Position numbers and translations under genes: made by a program. Positions 12,201 through 23,512 of a stretch of 64,000 nt of DNA are shown one piece after another (positions within the stretch are counted from its first letter, which is position 1; the number at the start of each line of letters is the position of its first letter). The notes beneath the pieces were generated by a model. The model searched no databases and had not been told where the DNA came from. It was given only the letters and a program-made list of their open reading frames with translations. The DNA comes from Nissolia schottii (taxonomy: Eukaryota > Streptophyta > Magnoliopsida > Fabales > Fabaceae): contig QANU01025181.1 in NCBI GenBank assembly GCA_003254905.1, positions 1 to 64,000 on the forward strand, given 5' to 3'.

Positions 12201-13726
12201 GTTCCCAATAAGGAACAGTACAATGGGGAGGATTTCTCTGTAGAGTACTCTGATGCAAAGTATTTCATCATTAAATCCTATAGCGAAGACGATATTCACA
12301 AGAGCATAAAATATAATGTCTGGGCAAGCACCCCTAATGGTAACAAAAAGCTGGATGCGGCATATCAGGAAGCCAAGGAGAAGACTGGTGGCTGTCCCAT
12401 TTTTTTGTTGTTTTCGGTGAGTATATGTAGCATTTAGCTGGTGCATTGATTTCCTTGGTTTAACTAAACTGCTTCTTCATCCTCATTCATTTTTTTTGCT
12501 ATAGGTCAACACTAGCGGGCAATTTGTTGGTTTAGCAGAGATGGTAGGTCCTGTTGACTTTGGTAAAACTGTAGAATATTGGCAGCAGGACAGGTGGACT
12601 GGTTGCTTTGCTGTGAAGTGGCATATCATAAAGGACATCCCAAATAATGTGTTGAGGCACATAACACTAGAGAACAATGAAAACAGACCTGTAACAAATA
12701 GCAGGGATACTCAAGAGGTATTGGCATTGCATGCTGTCTTGTTTCATCATCATACATCCAATAAACCCAACCTCCTTTTCAACTAAAAATTCATCATGTC
12801 CTTCTGCAGGTTAAGCTCGAGAAAGGTATTCAGGTTGTTAAAATTTTCAAGGAGCATTCAAGCAAAACATGCATCTTGGATGATTTTGAGTTTTATGAGG
12901 CTCGTGAAAAGGTGACTCAGGAAAGAAAATCTAAGGAGCAGCAGCTCTCGAGACAGGTAATACTTGCCTTCACATCATGTTGAACAGGTTCTCAACATTT
13001 GACATTTTTCTCTAAATTCTGTTTGGTTAAAACCACTTTGTTGTCTGTCAGGATTTTGGTTTTGGTCCCTAGACTAAAAATTTTGGTTTAGGTCCCTATA
13101 GTTGTACATTGTTAAGGAATTGGTTGCTAGAGTAATTTTTTTTTTTTTAGTTATGCTGCCGTGCACTCCTTATCGAAGTACAACTATAGGGACCTAAACC
13201 CAAAAAAAATTGGTCTAGAGATCAAAACCAAAATCCAGAACAAGTGTACGTTTTAACCTTTCAGTTTTTTCTTCCATTAATTAATTTTCATCTTCTAACA
13301 CTAAGTTAAATTGAGGGTTTTGACTTCTCACTGATTGAACTTTTAAAATCCTTGTCCAAGTATAACTAAAGGGACTTAAACCCAAAAAAAATTCAGTCCA
13401 TAGATCAAAACCAAAATCCAGAACTGTGTACCGACAAAGTTGTTTTTTTTCTTTCATTAATTAATTTTCACCTTCTAAACACCAAGTTAAATTGAGGGTT
13501 TCAGCCTCTGCTTCTGATTAATCCTTTAAAATCCTTTGTTCAATAGCAGGTCAGCAAGCCCATAACAATTGGGACAGTTCTATTGCCCAAGACTCTTGAT
13601 GGTACCGCCGCTGCTGCAGATGCAACAGCAGCACAAGGAAGAGTGAATGCGGCAGAGGAACTGTTAGAAGGAGGAGGGAGTGGAGCTACCACAGCACCAC
13701 TTGAGAACTCTTTCAAGAGCAGTTAA
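9235..13726 (+). CDS. ECT2: YTH-domain m6A reader, ECT family (ECT2-like)
   Basis: Binds N6-methyladenosine in RNA; a cytoplasmic reader in plants. Exons: 9235-9262, 10076-10152, 10258-10369, 10516-10583, 11112-11711, 11835-12416, 12505-12717, 12810-12956 and 13547-13726. Joined they give 668 aa in one frame, close to Arabidopsis ECT2. The N-terminus MAAVAPSAD and the LLQNLSLDS motif are typical of ECTs. Residues ~50-430 are a disordered Y/N/Q/S/G-rich region. The YTH domain spans ~437-575, from [12 protein letters not shown]. The three aromatic-cage tryptophans are visible at about 458 (NVWAS), 515 (EYW) and 520 (DRW). The C-terminus is Ala/Gly-rich. The last acceptor is a tandem TAG/CAG, so a one-Gln length variant is likely. 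Intron 1 contains a 4-base N run. Paralogue assignment (ECT2, 3 or 4) is uncertain. Confidence 0.93.
9418..9699 (+). repeat. Diverged tandem duplication (~135 bp x2) in intron 1 of the YTH gene
   Basis: Segments 9418-9561 and 9570-9699 share, in order: TATCGTTGGTTT, a CATGGAAT/CGTGGAAC block, GGATACCCTTTTGG, GGAGTCTGCA, CAGCTTGGTGG, AAAGTCAA, TGTGGAT or TTTGGAT, and CTTCTTTGTTT. They differ by substitutions and small indels, so the duplication is not recent. Confidence 0.75.
9856..9859. other. Assembly gap (NNNN) in intron 1 of the YTH gene
   Basis: Four N characters are followed by a G-rich run (GTGGGGGGAGGGGGG). A homopolymer that is difficult to sequence is the likely cause. Confidence 0.9.
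13040..13250. mobile_element. Fold-back MITE-like element in intron 8 of the YTH gene
   Basis: Arm 13051-13107 (GGATTTTGGTTTTGGTCCCT ... GTTGTAC) is the near-complement of 13178-13236 (GTACAAC ... ACCAAAATCC). The loop is about 70 bp. The arms are long and imperfect, as in MITEs of legume introns. Confidence 0.7.
13176..13537 (+). repeat. 182-bp tandem duplication at the 3' end of YTH intron 8
   Basis: Copy 1 is 13176-13357 and copy 2 is 13358 to about 13537. Both run from AAGTA(C/T)AACTA through CCAAAATCCAGAAC, CATTAATTAATTTTCA and AAGTTAAATTGAGGGTTT to TTTAAAATCC. Copy 2 ends just before the splice acceptor, so the region upstream of the acceptor exists twice. The duplication also carries one arm of the neighbouring fold-back element. 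Confidence 0.8.
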
Positions 13727-14612
13727 ATCCAGCGAAAGCCATTTTGTTTTATTTTGTTTTGGTTTGGTTTTTCCCTTTTTTCCCCATTCCCTTTAGTCAT
13801 GGAGTGAGTTGCGGTGTTTTTGAGTGGTTTTGTTAAGTTTTTTTCCTCTTAAGATTATTATAAGTGTTTTTTGTTAAATTAATTTTTCTTTAGGTTTAAA
13901 TTATCCCTTGCCTATTTGACCTTGTTATGTAGTGGAAGATATCATTGTAGCTCTTTCTTGGCTATTTTTAATAAAATGGCATTTATGGTCCAAAAGCAAA
14001 CTAGTCGGAATAATCAACAAATAACGCCACAAAGTGAAGTGAATATACATCATTTACTTGGTGATTCTGCAATGTTAGCAGTGGCCATCTTGTTAGAAAA
14101 TAAAAATAGTTCACTATTTTATATTTTCCCTTTTCTTCTTAAATGGTATTGTGGTAACAATGTGTAGAAGTAAATTTTGTTCGAAAGAACAAAGTGGTCC
14201 TGCCCAGCAATAGCCAAAAATTACATTAAAGAGTGAAATTTGACGCTAAAATAATTAAATAATGAATATAAACAAAAATGGATAACAAGGGAGATATGTG
14301 GCCCTGCTTAGTTTCACACCTTGTCCTTTTTGACGCATCTGGATTGTCTCATTTTAAGAGGAGAGCCTGAAGTTCAACGCTCATCTGGGGCTTTACACAA
14401 TCAATCATTTGAGAGCTTTTGAGAACATGAAAATTCACTTCTAGAGGAAGTAAAAGCCAAAAACATTTTGCACTTCTTATGCCAAATAAAAAAAAAATTA
14501 ATCCAAACACAGCAATTGTTGTGGGCAGCATGTAAGGTTGAGCCTTAGCAACAACATGCTACATACTGGTCTTTGTGGAAGCTGTTAAAAGCAGCCTTAT
14601 TCCTTGTTCATC

Positions 14613-16221
14613 ATGGCTTCTTTTCTTTCCTTATCTCTTCCCAAACTCAACTTAATAAAGGCCTCATCAGCCACCTCTACAACCAGTATTACCACTCGCG
14701 AGGCTCTCAATGAGAAATTTGGCAGGAAAGGCATCAAGTTCTTGGAGTCTGATAACATCCCCATTGTTGAGCTTTCAGTCAGGAATGAAAGCTCCTTGAG
14801 CCTAAGGATACCTGATGCTCATGTAACATCTTACAAACCAAAAGTTTATTGGAAAGATGATGGATTTGAGGAAGTTCTTTACACACTTCCTCCTGCTGGT
14901 GAAAACAAAGCCAAAGGTGGGGTTGGTTTGGTCTTGAACGAAGTGCTGCAACCTGGAGCCAAGGAGTTATTCCCTTCCACGTTAGAGTGGACTGTAAATG
15001 ATGTTGATTATGATGCCATAGATGCTGTACAGGTATCCTGTGACTACCCTTTTGCTTGAAACTGCTGTGTGCTTCTGAATTATCCGTTACCATCATTAGT
15101 CTTCTTTTTCCCGACAAGACTAAGTTCTTTTTTTTTTTAGATAAAGATACTTCACCAAACCCAAATGGGGGGTGAAGGGCCAAAGGCCAAAACAGAACTT
15201 GTATCAAGTTCTTTATATCCATTTAACTAATTCTCTAATTAAATAATTACATGTGTATATTTTTCATGAAATGAGTGACTTAAAAGGTGAAAATGTCCCG
15301 TCTTTCAAGGAAAATATTCACGTGTCATTATTTGATTTGAGACTTGATGAAATGCACGCAATGAACTTGATCTAGGTTTTTCCCTTTTTGCTAACTGCAA
15401 CAGTCAAATTCTAAAGTTGTTTTTGTTTTTGCTGCTTCTGTTGCCCTTTTCTCAAGGTTGAATTGAGCTGCACTAGTAGATTCTTTGACCTCACATACAT
15501 TGTGACCCTTTATCCAGTGAGCATGGCCACAGCAGTTATAGTGAAGAACAATGCCCCCAAGCCTGTCACTCTAACCAGTGCCATACTGAGCCATTTCAGA
15601 TGTAAGAATCGACGCGGTGCAGCGATTCAAGGTCTCAGAAGCTGCTCTTACCGCTTACACCCTCCTCCGTCTTCACCTTTCCAAATCTTGACTCCGGCAG
15701 AAGCCACGAAATCTGAGGAGCCTATGTGGCTTTCCATTGGTGCTGAGCCAGAAGTGAAGCCAGGCACTTGGGGACAGCAACATCTCTCTATTACCCTCCT
15801 TGAGAACAAGATGAGCCGAATTTATGCTGCGCCTCCAGAAGAAAGATCAAAGGCATTTTATAACACTCCACCTTCGAAATATGAAACCATTGATCAGGTT
15901 AGAATGATTTATGATTATATTGTGAAACTCTAACCAATCATTTTGAGTTTTTCATGTACTATCAAGTGAAAGATTTTACATGTTTTGTTTGAATAGTTTC
16001 TTGTGTTTCATTATCTTTTTCAGGGACGTGAGCTATCCTTCAGGGTGATAAGAATGGGTTTTGAGGATATTTATGTATCAAGTCCTGGTTCCTTATCAGA
16101 GAAATATGGCAAGGACTATTTTATCTGCACTGGGCCTGCTTCAATACTAGTGCCTGTGACTGTGAACCCTGGTGGAGAGTGGAGAGGAGCACAAGTTATT
16201 GAGCATGATAATCTTACTTGA
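14613..16221 (+). CDS. PNSB2/NDF5: Photosynthetic NDH subcomplex B subunit, PnsB2/NDF5 family
   Basis: Plastid-targeted protein needed for the chloroplast NADH dehydrogenase-like complex and NDH-dependent cyclic electron flow. The fold resembles aldose-1-epimerase/galactose mutarotase, without known sugar activity. Exons 14613-15032, 15457-15897 and 16024-16221 are all phase 0 and give 352 aa, matching the family (~350). I chose ATG 14613 ([12 protein letters not shown]) over the in-frame ATG at 14604 because it has better context and a typical transit-peptide start; a Ser/Thr-rich transit peptide covers about 1-40. Conserved-looking stretches include [35 protein letters not shown] and the C-terminal [22 protein letters not shown] polyadenylation signal AATAAAA lies near 16407. 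I cannot separate NDF5 from PnsB2 by eye. Confidence 0.82.
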
Positions 16222-16867
16222 AATCCTATTTTTTCCCCCCTTTTTGTTGTAAAATCTTGGTTCACATTTAAACCTTTCCTTTCACCCTTTCTCTCTTTCA
16301 TCCCTCCTACCTTTCCTCCATTTTGGCTTTATGGAGCAGGATTTGCATTGTTCATCCCAAAATTCTATATATATTATGTTTAATTGTTTTATGCCCAATA
16401 CTGTCAATAAAAGATGTTTTCTATTGACTTGTAGTTTTTTCATGTCAATGGATCCGTTAAAATGCATTTTGGCTGCTTAAGTGATGAAAACTTAAACCCT
16501 TCACATATACTGGACTGTATTAAATGAAACATATGTAAACGATGTAAACTAACAACTGAATTAATAAGAGATATAACTCTTGCATAAGATGTAAGAGATA
16601 TACCGGAAAAAAAAAAACCATAAATTTCTACCAATTTACCTTACAACTTGTACCACTGGTCTTTCACATATGTAGAATATTCCACTATGCCAACAGGCTT
16701 TCTATAGTTGCTAGAGATAAAATCACATTGATGATGCTCGATGGAACATAATAGATCTTCTGCTGTCTCACTGAACTTTCCAACATTTAGTTGGAATAAC
16801 CAACTACTTTTACAAAATCATACCTAGAATGCTGTAAATTCTCACGATGTGCATTAGAATGCACATT

Positions 16868-19317
16868 TTATGTAGGGACAAGGTAATGGCCTTCATCCTG
16901 GCCATTGATCCAGAGTAAAGGAGTAGCCACTGCAAGAAGAACGAATGAAAGGCCACAAAACAACTTAAATGTGGTCTTGTGAAGTGCTTTTCCCATGCGA
17001 TCAGTTTGTGTAACATTTCTATTTTCAGGAACCACATTGGTAGGCATCTGCATATCGGGATCTCCAGGAAGGTTATCCATCGATGAGACTGATTCGGAGT
17101 CATCTTTGAACTCCACATCACTTTCATCCACTTCGCAGTCACAGTTCACATGATCTGATAAACTGTTTTGGTCATACTCAGATGCCGGGCTCCACTCAAT
17201 ATTGCTAGAGGATAGACTCCTGAACCTTCTATTCTGTTTCTCAGAGCAACCTGGACTCACATCATCTGGATCTTGAAGTGATTGAATGAGCTTCCTTGGG
17301 GTCTCAAAGATATTGCTGCTGTCAACTGTGAACTGCGAGCGTGACCTCTGATTCACAACAGAAAAGACACTATGTTAACTCCTCGAGTAACACAAGAACT
17401 TGTGATTTTAATCAGAAACATGGAAGGTTAGGAAATCATTGAAGTTTCAATTACAAACAACCACACGTTGGCTGTTGGTGAGGCGTGATGTACTGCCCGA
17501 AAATTGGCAGCTTGAACTGATGTATGGACATGGAGAGACTCAATTAAGCTTAAGGCATTAGTCAAAAAAAGAGATTTTACATGTTTCAAGTGTTTTAATT
17601 CAGTATAGAACATTTTTTATCACCTCACTGTTTTGCATGCATTTTAAACAGTGTTCTCATCAATGATTTTTGAAGGTATAAAAATGTTAACCATTTCAAA
17701 ATAAAGAAATAAAAAAAAATCAATCAAAAAGTTTGTTTACCAAACTGTTCGAAGCTCAAACATCCTTAGTATAAGTAATCAAATACTCACTTCTACATTT
17801 TTGAAGCTTGTAAACTGTAAAACCTTATCATAACAGAAGAACAAGATAAAAACGGCTGAAATTATGAGAGCTCGAGAAATTTCTTCTACTTACAGTAGAG
17901 CACTTGCTATTCAACTTATAGAGCATTAAGAATCTTATGCCAAGGGCTCAGATATACAGAATATTTTCAATGGAATATGACAATTGTCCAAGAAACTTAC
18001 TAATGGACTTGTGGTGGTACTTCTGGATACTCCGTGTCTCGGATTTCTGGGCATGAAGCCAGAAAATTCTTCCGAAAAATCTCCCCTTCCGTTAGGAAAC
18101 TCATCGCTCCCAGAGTGCTCCAACAAAGGAATTTCCTTCCCTACTTGTGAAAACAAACCATCCTTGAGAGACACATCAACCCCTCCATTTTCATGACTCC
18201 AAAGCTTCCTATTCACACTTCGAAGCCCGTAGTTCTGAGAACGCTGACCTGTTGAAATGGAAGACTCAACAACAGATTCATATCCAGGGAAAAAGTCCAA
18301 GGTACGCGATTCAGGTGAAAATGATTTAGGAGAATAATCTCCATCACCAGAAATGTTTTCTCCCTCCATATAGTCCCTCGTGCTAAAATTTGACCCTGTC
18401 ACAGAACCAGGACTCTTCACATATCTCTTCTTGTCAATTGTAATTCTCTTGGCAGTTTGCAAAGCTTCAAATGCTGCACCTTTCACAAATGCCATATTAT
18501 CAGACTGGCACTTCTCCATCTCCTCAATTATCATTTCAAGCTCCGAGAATATGCTCCTGGGATCCAAACACTTCATCAAGAAGTTCACCATCTGAATGGC
18601 CGAATGCCTCTTATGAGAATTCCCTTCCACAGGGCCAGATTTCAGTATTCTCAGTCCACATTGTATGAGCAGCCTTGCATAAGCTTCCACAATCAAAGCG
18701 TTGCGCTTGGCCAGAGCCATGACCAGACCCATGTGAGAATTGTTTTGAGTGGACTTTCCCTCCAATGCCACAGCAACATTCAGGCAAACCCTATTGACCA
18801 TCTCATCCGAAGCGAACCGCCAATTATCCGAATCGACAAGAGCCTTCAGGCAAAGGGCAGCACCACAAGTTAAGCTCTCTTGATAACTTGAGAGAGAATC
18901 AGAGAGAGGCTTGCAAAGGGAATGTATGATTTGCCTCTTTTGGTCTTCAGGGGCTGAGGGGTCAATCCCATATCTCGCAATTGCCGGAACCACCTTTGAG
19001 CAAGCCTGGTGAAGAGGGAAAGATCCTGCACTTGAAGCCAAGGTCTTCACTATGGACCCCATGATGCTGTCTATCATGGGAATAATCTTGGCACCATGAA
19101 CCCTTGCGAGAACCTCATAGAGTGAAATTGTGAATTCACCGGACAGAGAACCGGTTTCCTTCGTCTCGGAAACTTTTGCAAGAAACACAGGAATGGCCTT
19201 AGAGTCCAAATCTTTCACATATGACTTCAATGCTTTCATGGCAGATTTTCGACTATCTGGATCTTTGTCGAGATTTTCCAGCTCTTGCTGCATCACCGGG
19301 GTGAGATTTCTTCCCAT
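16868..19317 (-). CDS. SINE1: SINE1-like ARM-repeat nuclear-envelope protein
   Basis: Homologue of plant SUN-interacting nuclear envelope protein 1, an outer nuclear membrane protein that links SUN proteins to actin (guard-cell nuclear positioning in Arabidopsis). Exons on the minus strand: 19317-18001 and 17347-16868, joined in phase 0 to 598 aa. The N-terminus MGRNLTPVMQQEL is followed by an armadillo-type helical region to about residue 290 (KALKSYVKDLDSKAIPVFLA, ACSKVVPAIARYGIDP). Then comes a Ser-rich linker. A single C-terminal membrane segment lies at about 568-586, followed by a 12-residue lumenal tail ending in VPT, the KASH-like signature bound by SUN domains. The gene lies tail to tail with the PnsB2/NDF5 gene, about 650 bp apart. 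Confidence 0.92.
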
Positions 19318-21790
19318 TGTTAAGCTCTAAAACCACACACAGCTACTTCCATCAGAAAATGGCAACAACAGCATCAATTTCAAATGTTTAAAGTGAGCAG
19401 CAGAGAAAAATATAACATTTAGGGTATTCTGATTGCAGATTCATAGCCCCCAAAAATTTCACTGCTTCAAGGGTTAGAGTTAAAGCTCAGAACTTCTTTC
19501 CTAAACAAACTCCAAGAAAATGTTATTTCGGCAAATGGGGCGGTGCAAAAATCCAAACTTGAAAGAGCACTACACTGAAATCTCCAGAAATTAAAACCAA
19601 AAACAGAATCTTTTTGGGCATTCAAAATGAGGGTCAGAACAAAAAAAAAAAAAAAGTTTTTTTTCCTTTTCATTTCTTTTCTTCTTCTTGCATAACAATA
19701 ATAATTAAAAAAGAAAAAGAAATGAAACAATAAAGAGCATAGAGGTTGGAATTGAAGCAAGTAAAATCACCTTAATGTGAGAAAGATGCAGAGGCTGTGT
19801 TGAATAAAAGAGAGTGAATAGGCGTAGCCGTGTGACCAGATTAGAGAGACGATAACAAGCAGTGGCAGTGACTCTTTAACTCCTCCATTTTTCAAAATTG
19901 TTCTTCAAAATTCCGCCGCTGTCCCTTCTCTCTGTGGGCCCCACACAATTCAATGGGCCCCACACAATTCAAACTTGTAAGAATTTTTTTTTAATAAATT
20001 AATTTTTTAAATTTTATAGATGATTTCGATGAAATTAATGGAATTGAAAATAATATTTATTTTTTAAAAAATTCTGAAGCTTAGAAATATTTTTTTTCAA
20101 TAAATTAATTTTAAATAAAGTCTAAAAACTTTTTTAAAAAATTATTTTGACATACCATAATCGAGGCTATTTTAACTTTGACCAATATCAGTGACGAAGC
20201 GGGCAAAACTTTGAAAGGCAATGAGTAAGAGATCATGCATTTAGGTACAAAAGGAAATAATTGTTTTAAGAATTTGATTTTGATTTTCTTTTAATGTTAG
20301 ATTGTATACTGCCATGTACACATTTCTATTATTATATGATTTTATAAAGAAAACTCTTTTAGTAATATTCCAATTTTTTATTTATCAATAGTATAAAATT
20401 TTTAATTGTTGATTAATTATTTTAGTAGATTAGTAGATAATAAAGAAATATCAAATATGACAAGGCACTTTATCTAATAAGTTGAAGAAATAGCTAAGAA
20501 ATATTGGCGGTCTAAAAACAAGAACATGTTATAATTAGTAAGTACTGAATGCAACATTGACCACTTGTTTTATGAAAATTTTGGTTGATAATAAGTTAAA
20601 AATTCGTTCACCATAAAAATTTGATTGAAAATCTCAATTTGGAAAATGCAACTTGTTCGGAGTGAGTTCTTAAAGCAAGAATACTTGTTTGAAAATAAAT
20701 GATTAAAAATTAAGAACTTGTGAACTAAAGTGTGCACGCAATGAAGATCAAAGCAGTCAATTGAAACATAAATGAAGGATAATTTGGAACACAAATTGAT
20801 CAAATAAAGAGTATTTAGATTACAAAAGAAACAAAAGCAAAGAATGAAATTGAACACTAATCATAATCCTATAAATTGAATCAATAGAAAGAAAATAAAA
20901 ATGGAAAATTACTTGGTTCCTCTCGTACTCATGCGTCATTGAGACTTGTGAGCGTATGCGAGAAGTAACAAGTGTGAAATTCGGAAACAAATGCTACACT
21001 AAGTGCGCCTATTTATAAAAATAGACGTCTTCGTGAATGCTCGACACCTGTCCTTGGTGCGGCTGAGGTTCGTGATCTTCGCTTCATGTTTCTAAGTGCT
21101 CATTGTTAAAATCGTCAAGTAACTCTCTTCTAGTTAACTTCTTCATTTTGGCTCCAAATAACTTCCATGCATTTAAATTTCTAATTTAAATTGTGGCGTC
21201 AATAGTTATTTTTATCCCCAAATTGTTCGCCTTCCTTAAAGTTATTACTTTGGCCTTGCTTGCCTTGAGAATTCCAAGTTCTTGGATTGGTTGTTCCTCC
21301 ATTATTGTTGAATTGGTTGCTCCTTTATCATCCATTTTGAGAAGAAAAAAAAAAAATTTTCTTGGACAATTGAATAGGTTGACAGTTATCTTCTCCTGGT
21401 CGCTTTTTCTTTTCTTAAGACCTCAAACCCTTAGGGTCAACTGCCCTAATTTTCACTAATAGAAGGGTCACTAGAGTTTCTTCTACTCCTTTGAACACTC
21501 TTTGACCCTTCTTTTACTTAAATACCCTCTTGAGATGAGTCCATTTTGCCTCTTTGACCTCTTGAACTCATTTTTAGTATGACACCATGATTTGAAAATA
21601 TAGTTTAATTGTTGTGCATTAAAACAGTTTAAAACTCTTTTACACAAACATCTAATTACATATATATGACTCCTCAACTGGTGTGAGAATCAAATATTTT
21701 TTACTGACATGACAGGATATAATTAAATAACAATTATAGGGTAAAATAGTTAGCGCATAGTAGATAAGCTCTTGAAAATAAATGATAAAA
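19318..21790. other. SINE1 5' flank and AT-rich intergenic DNA
   Basis: 19318-19860 is probably SINE1 5' UTR and promoter, read leftward. From 19980 the DNA is very AT-rich. A less AT-rich piece at 20930-21130, with a TATTTATAAAAATAGA box and GC-containing flank, looks transposon-derived but has no identifiable ends. No gene was found. Confidence 0.5.
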
Positions 21791-21797
21791 ATTAAGG

Positions 21798-22664
21798 AAA
21801 GTGTCAACTAGGTCCCTGAAGAAAAAACAAGTGTCAGTTTAGTCGATAAAAATTTTAAACGTTTTCTATATTAGTTCCTCTGTTAGTGAGACTGTTAACA
21901 AACATTGATGTGTCCATCAACCCTTCTGTTTTCTCCCCCCCCCTCTCTCTAAAACGACATCATTATGTTAAAAAAACCCTAAACTACAAGCACCCATCTT
22001 CTTCCTTTGCCTCCTTTTCTTCTGTTATCTCCCACTATCACCATGCCAACCTCACCCCTACCACCCCAACTTCACCACCACCATGTCCACCCCACCCCCC
22101 CACTACCCCAACGTGCCCTCACCGCCCAAATCCGATATCCATTGCACCCGAACAACACAACCTCCAACAAGCACAGAAGGGGAATTCGTTATTCTATTTT
22201 GGTTTAGGGTTTGGTTAATTTTTGGTTGATTGTTGTTATTGTTGCAGGGAAATTGATTTTTGGTTTAGGATTTGATTATTTCTATGGGGTTGTGGAAGTT
22301 GGATAATGGTGGTTTGGCGGTGGATGGGCTATGATGGTGGTGATTGGTGTTGATGATGGGTGGTGATTGTTAGTTGTGGTGGTCTTGGAAAGAGGGGTTG
22401 GTTGTGATGGTTGATATGGTAGTGGTTGGTTAGGATGGGAGAGGAAAAAGAAAGGGATAGTTTGGGGATTTGATGGATATGTGAGGATAGTTTAGATATT
22501 TCAAGGAATGAATAGAAGAAAGATGCAAGAAAACGAAGGGGTTAATGAACACGTCAGCCTCCGATAATGGTCTCACTAACAGAAAGACTGACATGTAAAA
22601 TGTTTGAAATTTTCAATGACTAACTTAAAACATTTTTTTTTCAAAGACCTAATTGACATTTTTA
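21798..22664. mobile_element. ~870-bp element with ~105-bp terminal inverted repeats
   Basis: The left arm, about 21798-21903, reads GTGTCAACTAGGTCCCTGAA ... CTGTTAGTGAGACTGTTA. Its near-complement lies at about 22552-22664 (TGGTCTCACTAACAGAAAGA ... AGACCTAATTGACAT). The interior has a C-rich CCACCACCACCATG-type half followed by a G-rich GGTGGTGATTGG-type half and no coding sequence with support. This fits a non-autonomous Mutator-like or fold-back element. Target duplications are not clear. Confidence 0.7.
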
Positions 22665-23512
22665 AGAACACAATTAACATATTTTTTTCCGAAAATTTAG
22701 ACCCATGGTTTGGTAAGTTTAAAGAGTAATATGATAAATGTGAGAATAGATTATTTTAATTAAATTTTTTGTTATTTATTGTTAAATATAATTTTTAACC
22801 ATCAATTTCTTTGTTACATACAAAATATCCAATTAAAAAGATTCGCCTTTGTTGTGTGATGTCCATTTTTTTTTTCCTTTTTCTATTTTGTTTTACTGAT
22901 TTTGTCTTGTCTACAGTCCTTTCCTCGGATCTGCATTAGCTTTTGGTAGAAACAGGACGTTTCCCGCCTTTGAAATTTTGCTTGTAGATTTGAAAGACGC
23001 GCCACAAACATACAAAACATAAATGAATAATTCATTCAAACTGTCCACACATGCAAAAGACTGTTGGGTGGTGGTAGAGAAAAGACAAGGTTGCTAGCAA
23101 TCTAACAAATATCCAAGAGCAAGAATCAAATTTAGTGCCATATATCGTGCACAACCACGCAAGTCTATACTTCTGCATTTCACATATATTCATATATTCA
23201 AACTTCTCCAAAATTCAAATCTAGAAAGAATTGCGCCTCCCAAGTTTTAGAGGACTTTATACAAGCCATGACAAACTAGTACAAATGGCCAAGCAAAATA
23301 GAGGACAAATAAATTCAAACCCCATGTATATCTTGTGACTCTTGACTAGTGTGTGTTTTGGGGGGTGGGGGTGGAGGAAAAATGTGTTTGCAACAAACGT
23401 TACCCCATTCATCACAACACAACTCCAAGAGTATGCATTCCATGAGGTGGAAAATCTATTGAAAAATCAATGACTATTTTTAAGAATGCAGTTTAACTAG
23501 TCCAATCATACA
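22665..23512. other. Intergenic / 3' flank of the ING gene
   Basis: AT-rich; no gene seen. The 3' UTR of the minus-strand ING gene presumably occupies part of 23100-23512. Confidence 0.5.

Noticed and set aside
14779-15222. Minus-strand frame opposite PnsB2/NDF5 exon 1
   Set aside because: Shadow of a well-supported exon; no domain.
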